Assembly (NCBI GenBank): GCA_032173965.1
Contig: CM063290.1
Coordinates: 9,883,501 to 9,947,500 of the forward strand
DNA length: 64,000 nucleotides
Direction of reading: 5' to 3'
Origin: Sitta carolinensis
Lineage: Eukaryota; Chordata; Aves; Passeriformes; Sittidae
Notes under the pieces: generated by a model
What the model was told of the DNA's origin: nothing
What the model saw: only the letters and a program-made list of their open reading frames with translations
Databases searched by the model: none
Translations under genes and position numbers: made by a program
Shown: positions 44,775 to 59,600 of the stretch, piece after piece
Layout: each line of letters opens with the position of its first letter
Numbering within the stretch: position 1 is the stretch's first letter

Positions 44775-47700
44775 CCCCTCACAGCCTGCTTTGCCAGATG
44801 GCTAAAATTTGCCTCTCAATAGGGTCTGAGGCTCCAGCAAAAACAGAAGGCAAGAATGTGTGAAAAAAAAGCCCTGAGCGGGGATAAATAGCTTTAGTGG
44901 TGGTGCTGCCGCTGGGATCGGCGCTCGGGAATTGCTTTCAGCATCTCTGCTTAGTGCCGAGCAGCGTTTGGGATGGGGATCTGGCTTCCAAGAAACTTTG
45001 GAGTTGTGACAGTCTGAATAAAATCAAGCCCTAGTTTGCATCCTCCTGTAGAACTGAGGAATTGCCAGATTCAGTATTTTGTCCCAGGGCAAAAGAGCAA
45101 CTTTAAAAGTGGACTCTGCTCAGGACTGAAAACTTCAAACACTAAAGTTTCAGGGTTTGAGCCTGACTCCCTCCTGTTCAGGAAGCAGGTAAAAACATGA
45201 ACACTCCCTGCTCAGCCACGGGAGATTGATCTCCCCTCCCTGTGCCAGGCACAAACCAACACAAATTCCCCTGTCTGCATAGCTACGTGTGAAGAAGATC
45301 TATCTGGGCTGCAAATAAGGGGATAGCACGTAGGACATCAAAGGATGCAAACAACTACCTCATTCAGAAATCTCCTTGGACACATGAGGAGCAAAACTTT
45401 AATAGCTGTTTACCAACTTCAGCTTGAACTGGTTAATGTAAACCTCACAGATACCCACTAGCAGGCACGGATACACATGAGGCATGTTAAAAGGCACACA
45501 AAAACAAGGGCCGGGAAGAGGCAGGGAAACAGGGATGTGTTGGCAACACTCCTGGAGCAGCAGCTCCCAGCCCTCCCGGACTCCACAGCTCGCTGATGTC
45601 AGGCTGTGGCGCTGCCATTAAAGGGGCGATGGTGCCTCCCGCCCCTGCACAAGCTTTGCCCCTCCAACAATCCTAGAGAAGCTGGAAGGAAGGGGATAGA
45701 GCAAAAAAAGTAAAATTTTCATTTTTCATTTCTTGTCCTTGTGTTTTGGGGGGTTATGGTTCCTTGGCTTCCCGTGCAGAAGCTGTTTCTCTCATTCCCG
45801 TGAGTCTCTGGTTCTGCACTGAGAAAGAAACTGTACCTAAGAGACTCAGTGAAATAAAATAGAAAAATATGGGTGGAAAAGCACTAGAAAACCAGGAGAA
45901 AAGCCCTGAGTAAAGGGAAGATCTCAGTCTGCCATAATTTGTAGCTCTATTTGGGAAGTTTTAACACCTTATCGCTAAACAGACATGAGCTCTCACTCAT
46001 GCTAACACACCCAGACAAGATGATCAAACTAATTAATATGTAAGCAATGTGTCAAATGCAAAGATTTATTTTTGCAGGCAAGTGTGGTCTTGTCTGAGCC
46101 CTGAACACACTGTGATCTATTTTTTCCCTGCCTCTTCTGCAGGGTGGGTCTTTCATGCATTCATTTTTCCATCACGGCAGCCTTCTATAGCTTTTCGGGA
46201 TGGCTTCTCTAATTCAGGGGCTAACATCAGAATGTTAATTCTGAATCGAGATTTTCTTTGCCTGCCAATACTTCTTTCAGGACAGATCTCCTCAGGTCAA
46301 AGTCAGTGTTTACACTTCAAGGCTGGGCTGGGAAGTGTAAGGTGGTAGCAGAAACTCTGCAGGTTTTTGGACCATGTTGGTGGATGCAGTATGGGTGTAG
46401 AGCATCCATGCTGACTGCATAGGCTCTGGAAGGCAGGAGAGGATGTCCAAGAGACAGGACACTCTAGATCCCATCAACAGCCCTCTGAGCTGATTTCCCT
46501 GCTAGGCTGCCGAACCCTAGGGGTTTTCCTTGATCCAGTGCTTGTCCCCGTCCCCCAGCCCCCTTGGTGTGCAGAATCATATCTCTCTGAAGGCTCATGC
46601 GGACCAGCTCAGGACTCTGTTTTCTCCAAACAAAATCTTACCTGAGACATTGTGGGCTCCTAAGGAAAGTTGAGTGGCAGTGGCCGCATGGCCACAACTG
46701 CAATTCTGCTGTGCCTAAAATTATATGCAGCCTCCTGCATCCTCTGCCTCCTGCTTCAAACACCAGCCCCAACACCTACATTGCTGAATCCTCTAGTCAG
46801 ATTCAGTATCCTCTAATAGGACTCTGATCTCCAAATGAGTCCTATTGGAGCCCTAATGAGCTGGCCTGGCTAATTGCACTGCCTCCCTGGGTTACAGCAT
46901 GTCAGCCCTGATTGCCCTCTGTATAGCATAAACCCTGTGCTGCGGTGTCTGCTGGTGGGGAGGCTGAGGAGGTCCTGCAAAGGGAAGGTGAGGCAGAAGC
47001 TGTTCTGGCTGCAATGACTTCTCCTGTGTTATCCCCATCTGATAGCAAAGAGGGTTCATCACAGCCAGGCCTGGCCACTCACACTGCTGTGTGAGGTGTC
47101 CATGAAGAGTAAAGGCAAAAAAGGTCACCAGAAGAGGATATCCAGGTGCTGTCCAGGCAGGGCGCCAGGCAAGGGTCTCATGAGCGCTGGTACCTGCTCT
47201 TAACCTGAAACTTCCATCTGGCTCATGGCTATCAGTGATGCCAGGGCTGTGGAGCCTTGGCCCACCTTACTGGGGCACTTGCAAAACTGTTTTCTGAGGT
47301 GTCACCATGCAGTGACTGGAATGGGCATGCTGAGATTTTAGGAAGGAGTGATTTTTTTCTCTGGGTGCTGGTGGAACAGTGGAGTCAGACTGTGACAGGT
47401 CAACAAACAGGCTTGGACCTGCTTTCTCACCAATCTCCCATACTTAGAGAGATCATTTATGGAATTACTTCTGCATGTCCATGATGTTCATCGAGGATTG
47501 AGCTCAGCAGTGTTGTTCAAAGCATTTCTTTAATGCTGGGGACAAATTCACCTCCTTGAAATAATACCCCAACACTGAGTGGAGTTGGACAGGGATAAAA
47601 CAGATGTGAGGGGTAAGTGTGGACCCACAGGAATAAGACTGTGTGGTGAATCTATGACTTGTACAAATGGTCATATGCTGAAAATCAATATCCTGCAAAT

Positions 47701-48040
47701 GTTTGTGACCCTGCTGCCCTCTGGGTCAGGCCAGCACAGCCTACACCACAGCCCCTCTCAGGCCCTGCGTTGGGCACACTGCAACGTGTGCACCACTGCT
47801 TGTCATGATGTACGTGGCAGAGGCAAAAGTGCTGGCAGATCCTGTTCCTGGTCTGAGCTGTGCCATCTTCTCTGCTCTCCTCCGCCTGGGATGCTGGAGA
47901 AGACCTCATTCTCCAGGAAATGTGAGCTCTGCTCTTGTCTTCTCTCCTCCGTCCTGCAGGAGATGCAGGCTCTGCTCCTGGCGTTTCTCCCCATCTCTGG
48001 CGGGTTCCTGGAGCCCCCTCGTGGCTCCTGCCACTGACAA
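44775..48040. other. Intergenic, upstream of MASP1
   Basis: No gene, RNA gene or mobile element was recognised. Confidence 0.5.
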
Positions 48041-48840
48041 GGTCCCGCCGAAGCCACCCTTGTGGAGCTGCTGGGGACCCGCAGCACCTCTGGTGCAGCT
48101 CCTGTGCAGCTCCAGTGCTGGGGGCGCGGCTAGAGTCACCTTGGGGATGGCACGGGGGGACACGGAGGTGACAGCAGAGACACTCAGGAGTGTGAACAGG
48201 GCAGGCAGTCCCATACCAAAGCCATTTCCCGGCTTTGTAAGCCTGGGACGAACTGAGTCCTTCAGAGGCTTTGCGGTGCCTGCCCTTGGAGCCTGCTGCT
48301 CGGTATGACAGCCCCAGGGCAGGTGCCACGGCCCAGATCCGGCGTGGAGGAAAGGGAGGATGTCTGGGAAAGGGGGTGTGTGAGACAATGGGAAAAGGAA
48401 TGAAGGTGGAGATTGGGGCAGGAGGCTACACAGCGGTGGGGACAGGGGGCTGTGGGGTGATGGCAAAGGGTGGAGACGGGGAGAGAGCGCTGGAGCTGGG
48501 GGAGACGGCAGGCGGGGGAGCCGGGGGGGGACGCCCGCCTGTCCCACGGGCCCGAGCGCCGCTGGATGGGCCCCGGGGCTCTGCCTGCGGCGGGCAGCGA
48601 CACGGGCCGGGCTGCGCCGGGCGCCCGGGGACCCTCAAACCGCTCCTGGCAGCCCTTCCCGTGGGTCAGTCTGTCCTTGGGCTTGCGTGCGGAGAAAACG
48701 TAGAGGTGCGATGGCTTTTGGGACGAGCACTTCCCTCCTGTGCCCGGGCTGCCCCGGCCCTGCTCGCCCCGCGGAGAGGCTCATGCCGCAGTCCCTGGCA
48801 GAGGGGGTCTGCTGAGCTACCGCACAGCTCCCACGGGAAG
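48040..48840. promoter_or_regulatory. CpG-island-like block with no assigned gene
   Basis: Strongly GC- and CpG-rich, densest at 48480-48640 (gagcgccgctggatgggccc, ctgcgccgggcgcccgggg). It is the richest CpG block in the window outside the MASP1 promoter. Open frames on both strands are expected from composition, and none shows a domain. It lies about 4 kb upstream of MASP1 exon 1. It could be a promoter of a non-coding RNA, an alternative MASP1 promoter or a distal element. Confidence 0.45.
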
Positions 48841-51800
48841 GCACCGCACAACGATCTAGCGCAGCACAGCCCAGCGGTTATTCGATAAATCGATGCTTTG
48901 TTCGGCTGTGAGAGAAAATCAGATCCATAATGCTGCGGATGGAAATATTGAGCCCTTTCCCCCATTTTCTGTCCCATCCTCTGCCTCTGCATGCACACTG
49001 TGAGGTCATGGGAGGAACCCTGACTGTCAGAGCACGTTCATGACTGGTGCGAGATGATCAGGAGTGTTTCAGCAACAGACAATCCCCTCTGCTGAAAATG
49101 AGGGGTGCTTGAGTGACCTCAAAGAGTGCACAGAGGGAAAAATTATGTATAATGTTGAAATAAACCCAGAGAAATCAGGATGTTGTGTCATATATTGGCG
49201 AAGTCAAACATATCTCTTCTCCTCTGGATCTCAGCCGCTGCATCACTGGCTCCTGACAGCTGCCAGATCTGTGACTTTGTGCTGCTGTGTAACCGTGTGT
49301 GCTGGGCCTGACTTTGATGTTTTGTCATTGCTCCCCTTAGTATTCCACTGGAAGTGAAGCCCATGAGTGCTTTTGAGAGTGTGAGACCTGAGGTGCTGAG
49401 GCATCATCCACCTGACAGGATACAGGCTTGCCTGAGCCTACACCACTGTTGAAAGACAAGCACAAGACTTGTGAAGGGTTGAGGCACTTAGTACCCACAG
49501 AGGCAAGCAGCAGAGCATCTCTTGCACACCTTTGAGAGAAAAGGACCTCTGAAATTTATTTTGAGCAATCCAGGGAAAACCTGGGGTAAGGACAGGCTTT
49601 GAAACCTGGTTCTGTCCCATAACCTGATGCCCCACACCCTCCCCAGTTCAGGGGAGCACTTCATACGACAACAGCTCAGTTTCCATCCCCAGGTGCCCAG
49701 ACTCTGCATCTTTTGTCCAAGCACTTTTCTTGGTGACAAGTGGGTCACTGGGGAGCTCTGCATCCTGTAAGGGACACACCACAGCCAATCCCTCTGTGCA
49801 AACCAGTGTCCTCTTAAGAGGCAGAGTGCAGTTGTAATGTTTTCAGACAAGCTCAAATCGCTGTGATTTCTCCCTGACAGAGCAGCTGTGAAATTGCAGT
49901 GGGACGGAGTGTGGTGTGACTGAAGTGATTATGTGGGTGGCAGGGGATGATGGCAAATCCATGGTGCTGGAGGGGGCTGAGCTATGCTCCTGAGCATAGT
50001 TAACGTGAGCTGGCTGAGCTCAGTCAACAGTCTGTTTGCAGGGCCTTGCTTTGCTGGAAAAACCAAGACACAGAAAAATCCCAGTGCATCGCTTCCTTAT
50101 CTTTTTATCATTTCAAAAAGCTTGGCCTTGCTGAAGCTGGTGGGTGTTGGACCATGATGCGAGTCATTGCTGGTCCTGATAGCACCAGGCCCTGCTCACA
50201 TGCCCAGGGTTCACTGCAATTCCCTGTACCTTGTAGCTGCCAGCATTCACGTCTGCAGCACCTGCTCCAGGTGTGTAGCTCTGCCCTAAATGCAGCCTCT
50301 TTCTCCTCTTGGGAAGCCTGAGAATCAATGCCCTGGGGAACCCAACACTTCCTGCTATGAATATCCATTTATCTCAGGACCAGTAGACCTCCAAGAGCTC
50401 CCCAAAGGGAAGTCCTCTGTCCTGGGTGGTTGTAGTTACTTCTAGACATAGTGGTGAGGATGTGATGGACGTGGAGGCCTGCAGATCTTTGTTAGCTGCA
50501 GCAATGAACCATCCCCCCCCGAGAGTGTTCTGTTGGGTCCACCTGCTCCATGGGGTCTAGGTTATAAAGGCACCAAGTAGAACAGTGTCTGGGGAGCAGT
50601 TTGTCATGAGTGGTGGCTCCTGGGGGTGCCATTTGGTCCTTGGTGGAGCAGGGCTAGACGGGCAATGTGCTCTGTGTCACTGGTGCTAGGGACACTGCCA
50701 TGACCAATGCAAATTTATGCTTCAGGCTCCTGTCTGTGCCTGTGGTAGGAAGCATTTTTAAGGCTGGCGATGTCCTCAAAATGTTGTCTATCCCAACCTA
50801 CACGGCCTGGAAAGAAAATGACTCAAAGAAGTCTGGTGTACGGAGAAATGTCATGGTGACATGCACTGCTTCTGGACTTGCTGAGGCCAAAACTTGGGAA
50901 AGCCCTGGTGCTGGTTCAGTGATGAGGCAGCTGGTACAGACATCCATGCCAAGTGACTCATTTCCTCCTGGTTATAAGGGGAAACTGCTGCTGCCAGCGT
51001 GGAAACCCACATGTTTGTAGGGCCTTTCAGTCACTCCAGGGATCATCCTCTTGCTTCCCATTTCATGGGTGGGAGATGGTAGGTGGGTTGATGAAGAGCT
51101 GCTAAGGCTGGAAGGCAAGACAGGAGTACAGGGATGTTGCCAGAAGGAGGAGGTGTCTCAGACACATCCTTTGGCACTGGTACACACTGTGTTACTGTTG
51201 AGGAGACCTCCAGGCCCCCACAGCCACAGCTGGGTGTGTACCTTGCACCTTTCATGCAGTGTGTCATCCCCATGGTAGGGGCCAGATGTCTCCTACCTCA
51301 ATTTCTCACAGTGAGGACAACTGTCCAAGGCTGAACCATTGGACACAATGACAATACAAAGGTCGAGGCCATCGTGCCACTAACTAGTAAATGTGCATCC
51401 CCAACTGCTGCCTTTCATTTGGCCAACTGAAAAGCCAGCTGTCCCAGCCCTCCGAGTACCCCTACACAAAGAAGATTTGGATGTTTAACCCTTCCTCTGG
51501 CCATCCCTTGGAGCAGCAATAGGAAGATGGGAAACTCGTGGTTATGTGCAGACAGGGGAGTAGAAGAGGACTCAGAAGTTGAGGGATGCAGAAGAGGACT
51601 GTGAACTGTTTGCCTGCCTCTGTGCACTGCTCTGAACCAGCTCGGGAGCTGTCGTTCTTCATAAGGGCTTTTTGAGCCTTGCTGTGGAGGATTATCGACA
51701 AGCAGCAGCTCTGCCCTCATTACAACCTATTAATCACCCACCGCGGGTCGTTAGGAGGTGTGCAGAATGGCAGAACACGAATAACCTGTTCTGTAGGCTG

Positions 51801-53630
51801 GAGGTGAGCACAGCTTATAGATCTCATAGCTGGAGACAGGAGTATGGGGGGGTGGAGGGCTGATTTCAACAACTCACCTGAATGTATGAGACCCAGCAAT
51901 GGGCCATTAGTTATCTTCAAAATCTGCTGTGGTTTGTGCTTTTAGGGACAACCACATTTACAATGTCATTCAAATCACATCTTGGTTCTCACTCATACTC
52001 CAATCGACCCCTCCAGGACATAAAAATTCAGCTGACAAGGAGCCATGGGTTGTTAGTCTTGAGGGCAGAGGGGGATGGTGCCCTGGGCTGAATTTGTGCA
52101 GAGCAATTTCTGCATTATTCATTCATGAGTGAGCTCTTTGGGAGTGTATTTGAGCACAAAAAGTTGATATTGAATATTTGTAGCATCACAAATTGACTGC
52201 ACACAGGTAATTTCCGTTGCTGTCAGGACCTGGCTACTTCTGGGCAGAGCATGGGTACACAGAGCATGTTACCAGGGCAGGGGAGAGGCAGGGCAGGCTG
52301 GGGAAGGGAGAAGTCTGAAACCAGCGTCTGTCTGTCTGTCAGAGTGACCCAGACACACCGTGCCCTTGCTTACAGACAGAAGAAATTTAGACATCAGTTT
52401 TACACCCCAGGGAAAGCTCTGCAGCCTCGGGGCATGGCTCCTGACTGTGCTCCCCTCCCAGAGCAGGGTGCTGAGCATGGCTGGAGGCTAAGGGTTTAAG
52501 GGAGCTCGCTGTTCTGACACAGTTGCACTGGTTTTGCCTTCAGACCAGTTAGAAACTGCATAAATAGCTACAGAGGAGCTGAGAGTTGTTTTGTTATCCT
52601 GGACCTTGGGAAGATTCTCCCCATGATTCCTCTGCTGTTTCCATCAGGCTTGGGGCATACAGGAGTGTGAGGAGCTGCTCAGAAATTTGGGGATGCAGTT
52701 TGGGTGAGGTGTGGTGTGCCTGGTCCTTAGGAAAGCCTGGTGATGTGGGTGGGGGCACCTGTGACCTTCTGCGGGAGAAGGATGTAGGCTGGACTTCCCA
52801 AGGAGGACTTCCTTGCAAACCAGCTGTATCTGATTTCTCCTCAATGGTATCTTCCAGTACTTGTGGGGGCTGAGCTGGGACTCATAAACCTTTGCTCAGC
52901 TCTCAGTCTGGGCTCCCTGGGGAAAGCCAGTCTGTGATGAGTGGAGGCCAGAGGGTACAATGTGCAGGGGATAAGCTGTGTCTATAGCTAGCATAGGTGG
53001 GTGAGGATCCTGTTTGCTACCATGCTATAAACAGTAATAAAGATACCAAACCCACACAGACAGGTCTCTGATGAGATTCCAGCAGCCTTAACAAGAGGCT
53101 GAGGAACCATCCAGCTGCCTCCAGCAGGTGCTGGTGCTGAGATATGCTTCATGTCTCATCAGTGCTGGGGAAGTGCTGACAAGAGAAACAAATGGTGTGT
53201 GTGAGCAGAAGAAGGAGAAGCTGGATGGAAAATGTGACTTTAGATCCATTTCAAAGTGAGAAAAATCTTGCACATATTAGAAGACAGCAAGGGCAGGGGT
53301 TGGCACACTCAACAGGGTTTGGGTCACCCCACAGTGGCACTGGAGCACAATGGGCTCTTGGCGTGGTCAATGAGAGCATCCAGTTTGGGCTGTGCATCTG
53401 TGGAGTGACTCCATCAAACACTGGTGCACCAGAGCTGTGAGCAAAGCTGAGCTGGATCCCAGCTCCTGGGCCACTTAGTGCTGGAACTGTCAGCCTGAGA
53501 ATGTCCTGTACCTTCCTCTGAAGCAACTAACTTTGGGAACTGGGTGATGAAGGAGGGCACAGCATGGGGTGGCTGTCTCAGCCCATCCAGTCTGCTTTGT
53601 GCCAAGGTCAGAAATGTTTTGTGGGTTTGG

Positions 53631-53654
53631 TTTTTTTTTTTTTTTTTTTTTTTT
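53631..53654. repeat. Poly(T) run, 24 bases
   Basis: A single-base run with no recognisable retroposon body beside it. Confidence 0.9.
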
Positions 53655-56600
53655 GATTGGTTTTTGGAGTCATTTTTCCACCCCTTAGCTGCGTAATTTC
53701 ATCTATAAAATGCTGAAGTGTCAGCTGGGATCAAGTCCTGCCTTTCATTTTCTGTTTCTGCTTAAATTAATATTGATGTAGTGTTTATCTTTATTTTATA
53801 TTCATGATGATAAAAGACTTGGAGCCATTCACTTTTCATTACATCCTTCTCATAGAAACAGTCTAGTGCAATTAGAGGCTTTCCAGTGCATGAAAGAAAA
53901 ACAAAGTTTTTGCCTCCACTTCCAGAAGTGTCAAGTGGATTTCCCAGGGGCATCCCTTTTCCTCTGCTATGGTGGCCTGTGATCAGAAGTTTCTGTGCAG
54001 GACTCCTCTGTACTGTGCTGCTAGGGAATCCACAATACTTGGTGACCATGTGCAGCCTTGTAACATGAAGCAGTGGGAAAGAGGCAAACCTGCAGCTCCA
54101 TTGGATGGGGGTAGGTGTCTTTGAATGCAAGGAAAAGCAGCTGGGGTTTCCTGGGTGGGAGGTGGTGATGTGGGAGTTCCATTGCTGTCCTTGCAGCAGC
54201 CCCTCTGTTTGTGGGGGAATTGGAGCCCTTGTGCTCTCTACCCTCCCTTCTGGCTGGGCACGTGTCCTTGTGCAGCTCAGAGTCTGTCTCTTCTCCCCCA
54301 GCAATAACAGCCACTTAAATCAAATCTGGGAAAATGACCATGGAGTGATGCCTTGAATGGCAAGGCAATGACCAGCTCTCCTCTTTAGCACTCAGACAGC
54401 ATTTCTTCTCTCTCCCATTACATTATCCACAAGTAAATTGTTATATTGAGCTATGCAAATTTCCCAGGAGCTTCTGCTGGGAGCCTGAACCTTTTCTGAC
54501 ACATAAAGCCAATCTGTCTGAGCATGCCTAATGATCAGATGTAGTCTGGTGGTCAGTATCTCTTTTGGCAGCTGGGGCAGTGGTGGCTTCTGCTCTTGGT
54601 GCGGCTGGTGACAGGAGGCAGCAAGCCCGAGGACTTCCTGTGGACTGTAACAACTTTCCTGCTGTCTTAGAGCTGGGTTTTCACAAGTCTTTGAAAATTT
54701 GAGCCCTTAAGAGTTGGATGTCAGCACCCTACATGGAAACATCCCACGTTACAGCTCTGTTTGGAGACCCCTGTGCCAAAGAACATTCTGTTCTTGGGCT
54801 GCCTCTTGGTGAGGAATCAGACATTGTTTGTCACATCCAGCTGATTGCTACCTGGGGCTTCCTCAAGTTCAGTGGCTATTTCCAGCAGCAATGTCCTTTG
54901 GCTGAAGTAACACCTTAATGAGGAGCTCCTTTAAAGTCTCTGCTCTGTTCAGGCAGTGCTGAGTGCAACAGGCTGATTGTTTTCACCCTGTAAAATGTAC
55001 ATAATTCCATTTTACATAGGGGATAATCATAGGGGATAACTGACTCTTATTTTCATCCTTTTCCTGATGTAATTACTATCCCCCTGCTAATGCTTGTACT
55101 GATGTCTGTGCAAGATGAGTGAAAATTTAAACTGCCCTGGGTGATGGGACATAGACCTTGCTGAAAAATTTAAATGTCTTGTATCGAGAGAAGGCTGGCC
55201 CATAAATAAAGGATGAAGTCTCCACTGCAGAAGGGTGAGAGCTAGTGCAGCTCCTGGTTTAACACCTTCCTGCCCACCTTCATCTGTGCTTGGAGCTGTG
55301 GTTCTTCTCCTTGCTGAAGTCTGGGAACTTGTAGGAGCCCCAGGGTGTCAGGGTCTGGAGAGCCTGAGCTAGGAGGCCTGGCTGAGTCACAGTGTGTGTT
55401 TTAAGGAAGCCTTGGATTTAGGAGTAAATTGAAAGCAACCATTCTGAGCTTAAGTGGGCATGTTGATCCATTTAGCCTAAGAGCTAAAGCTGCTGGTACC
55501 TGTGGAGTAGAGAGGCTTAGCTAGAGCAGACGTAATAGGTCAGTTTTCTTCATTGAAAAAGAAGGAATACAAGTAATTAATCTCCTTGTGACATGGAGGG
55601 GATGCTGGGGGAGAGTGATTATAACATGCTATGAGCACTAGCATGAATAACCCACTACCCCTTAAAAGGTCAGTGATTTTTTGAGTTTTACAGTGGAGAA
55701 CTGTTTCTATTCCCACATCTCTTCAGAGGTACTTTACACTCATAATTTACAGATCAGCCCAGAGAGTTAGAGACGAAATGACAGTTTGGTGAAAAATCTC
55801 TCCCAGTAGAAAGTTGCTATTTCTGTGTGTTACTGACTGTGCTGCTGAGTTCACTGTAAAGAACAGGAGTTGGAGACCTATGGCATCATTAGGTCTGACT
55901 CCCTTCTGTCACATGCACAACATCACATAGCCTGCAGGGATCCCTCCCCCATCTTCTGCTGCTGGCAAGGGCTCATGCAGCACATAAACATAAGGGTCAG
56001 TCTCCCCCGGGTTGTCTGTCCTCAGTCCACACTGATTTAAGCAGTTGCACAGAGGAGGAACTTGTGTGGGATGGACCAGTGTTTCAGGAGGAGGCAGTGA
56101 CTCTTCTTACCTCCCATGTGAAATCTCATTTCCAGCTTCATGTCCCAAAAAAAGAAAAGAGCAAAGGGGCTTGGCCTCCTGTCTCTCACCCCAGCACCGG
56201 GCACCTTTAGCTAATTGATAGACTCAAAGATGTTAAATTTCTCTTCAGTTCAATGAGAGGTGGGAGAGAAAGACCCAAACTGATGTCTCCAAGGGGTGAA
56301 CTCAACAGCCTCAGACACATGAGAATCCATTTGGGAAAGCCCCTGAAAAGCCATCTTCATGCATCTGCTGTCTGTGGAAGACTGGGTGTGAGCAAGTGGG
56401 ATGCAGATGCAGACAAGTTAAAAGCTGTGCTTAGATGGCTCTGTGGCACCTTCTGCCATCAGCCCTTGGGGGTGGGAAGAGGCAGTAAGACAGGCAGAAT
56501 GGAATATTTGCTTCCATTAACATGGGTAATTACTTTGTCATTCCCTTTTCAGAGTTGGGTGCAGTGAGCTGTGCAGAGCAGATGGAAATTGCATTGGCAC

Positions 56601-59600
56601 AATTTGGGGGTGATGTAGAAATTAGCTAAACTGCCAGGGCATCCTTCACTGAGGTCCCATGGAGGTGGGTGACTCCACTGTAGTGGGTGTGTTAAAAAAC
56701 ATCTTATGGAGTGGTATTGGATGACAGGGATAGAGGGGAGCTCATTCCTGGGGCTTGCTTCTTAGGGAGGTCTGTGTGTGTTCTTCCCATTAACCCATTA
56801 TACTTAATTAGTAAGAGCTCCCTGTGGAGGCTGACAGGTAACAAACTTGAGGGTTGGTCTTTATTAACTCTGGGTTAGGATATTAGATGGGGAAGTGCAG
56901 GTTGCTCTGGAATTTTCTTCCTGAATCCTGCAGAAATTCTGCTTCCATCTCCTGAGTGTCCCTGTCCCCAAGGCAGGCAGTGTCACACAGTCCCTGAGGT
57001 GGCCCATTCACTTCCCAGGACTGAAGGGGCTCTGGATTTTGCAGGATCACCTCAAGGGCCACAGAATTTTTTTGTTTGCAAGCCTTCTTTAGAGGGAAAC
57101 TCCCATAAATGGAATATTACCCCCAGGATGAAACCAGGAAAGATAATTTTGGTGGTTTGGGGACTCTGTAACAGGGTGGTGGAGGTGACCAGAGATGCCT
57201 GTCTGTTCCATCTTCCTGCATTCCAGCTATTTTTTTGTGCTGGAGGCTTTGGATAGAGGTTTTCTAAAGGCCAGAGCAGTCTATCCAGCTCTATTCCAGC
57301 TGTGTTCTGCCAGCAGCAAATAGTTTGTGGTAGTTCTTTTTTCTTGCATTCTACTGCCTGTCCACAACTCTGGGGTGGCCCATCCTCCCCCAAGCACAGT
57401 GAGGAAGGCCTTTCATTTTGCATCTGCACTGTGAAGAAACAAGGAACTCTGGGTTTGTATTAATTTTGAAGAAATAGATATTTTGATTGTCAAGTCAATC
57501 CCAGATTATTTTGGGCAAATGCAGTTTGACAGACCATTATTTTGAAGGGACATGGATCATTTAACTAAGCCTAATTGCCTCTGTGTGACAATTAGTCACT
57601 CGGGCTGAGGAGGAATTGGTGTCACCATCATTTTGTATTTTGGAGCCAGTGACTAAATCTAATGAAAGTGTTTGAATCAGGACTTCTATGTATGTACATT
57701 CATTTTAATGCAAAATTTGCCACATCTCATGGGACTGGACAAGACTGTGTGAGTGTGTTGTTGTACTGCAAGGGCAAAAAGAAATGCTGAGGATTTGGAA
57801 GAGATGAGGTTTTCAACTGCCTCCTTGGCTGGAGATATGGAGGGCTGCTCCTGCAGGTATGGAGAGTGGTGTTCAGTGCTGGTTTTGGCTCTGAGACAAA
57901 ATTAACCTCCTGGCAAGGGTGATAGGCTTCTGTTTGCAGTACAAACCTTGTGAAGGGAGGAAAATAACCGAAGGTCTGGAGAAGGGAAAGGTTCCACAGT
58001 CCTTGGACTGCTCCATTACTTGGTGGAGTCACCTTGAAAAGCAAGTCAAGAAGCTTGAGACCAAGGGTGCAAGGCTACCTCAGGATGAGGTGAAAGGCTC
58101 TGTCCTCTTTAATTTCCCAGAGGTGCTCTGTGGTTGTGTCCTCATAGTGGTCAGAGTTACACAGCAGGAGTAAGGGCTTGCAAGCTTCCATTGCTACCCC
58201 ACACCACACCATGGGATGCTGAGGTGGTTTATCTGCTATTTACATTTTAAATGTGTCAGGTAAATCTTGCTAGACTTTGAGTCTCTCAGTCGTCTCTTGT
58301 GTTGAGTTCAGTGGTGGGAATGTCTTGGGAAGGAAAGGTGGGAGGGCAGTGCTCCTTTGCTTCAGGTACCATGGGCACTGGAATGCCACTGCAGAATTGG
58401 AGGGTGGTAAGAGGTTTCTGGGAACTCACCCTCCTGTCCCACAAAGCCCAAAGTTTCAAAAGTCTTCCAATTTTTCAGAGAAATGCAGACTGTCAGCTGA
58501 ACGTTGCAAGTGAGCAAAGGAGCCAGGAAATGAACTCCTCCATGAAACAAAAATCAAACTGACTCATTTGTTTTCAAGGTTCTTTACCCCAGCAAAATGA
58601 AAGCCATAATCACACAGGGGAAATAGGAAGATAAATTGGGTGTTATTTCAAGTATCGCTTGCTCACATAATTTTATTGTGATGTTTGCAAGAATGGGCAT
58701 TTGTTCCAAAGCTTTGGAATCTGGATTCAGACAGATTCTTGTTACTCTAAGCTTTTAGTTAAAAAAACCGGATGTTTTATGCCTCATAATCATAGAACAC
58801 AGTTTGAAAATTGTGGCCTGAGATTGACTTCAGAAGCTCAACAACCAGAAAATGAGTGAGGAGAACTCAGAGGACACTTTTTCAGATTCAGGCCTTTGGA
58901 CACTGCCACAATGCAGTACAGATAATGAATGTGTCTCAATGTCTGGGGACACCGAGGTGTTGGATGTGTGAGCTGATTGTGATCAAACCAGCCCCATGGG
59001 GAGCTCATTTGTCTGCAGCATCTCTGCAGCTTGAACTTACTGGGAACAGGGAACAGGGTGCGTGGGTTATTTGTCTCACTGAATGGGGGAAGGACTTGGT
59101 GGTGACATCAGGGGATGATGTTGTGGGAGCTGCCAGACCCTCTGACCACTGAATTTCTGATTTTGTTGTGCCCCAATGCTGTCAGATAAATAGTGGATGC
59201 AACTCCTGCACCTGCTCTGAACAGCTTTGACAGCTGCTCAGATAGAAACAAAACTGCATTGGCCCCTCTTCTGTTTTGATCAAGACAAATGTATTTTCAA
59301 ACAGCCAAACACACAGTTGTGGAAGGACAGTACATTTTAGGGACATATCAGGTAATCTGTGTGTGAGATAAGAAGCAGTGCAACATCAGGGGAGATGTGG
59401 GTCTAACACAATATTTCCATGCTCTTGAGAAACCAAATACCTTGACCCCACTCTGGCTTTGAGGGAAGGCAGTGAAGGGGAGACAGGACCAGTGTGGTAC
59501 AGTTGAGATAAGAGTATGCCAGGCTGTCTCACGTCTCCATCCCACTCCCAATAGATGGATTCCCATCACAAGAGGATCCTGGTGTTACACACACCATTTT

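Noticed and set aside
48271..48888. Open frames of about 200 codons in the CpG block
   Set aside because: GC-rich DNA is poor in stop codons. Frames on both strands are open and none has a recognisable domain. The block is reported as a possible regulatory region only.
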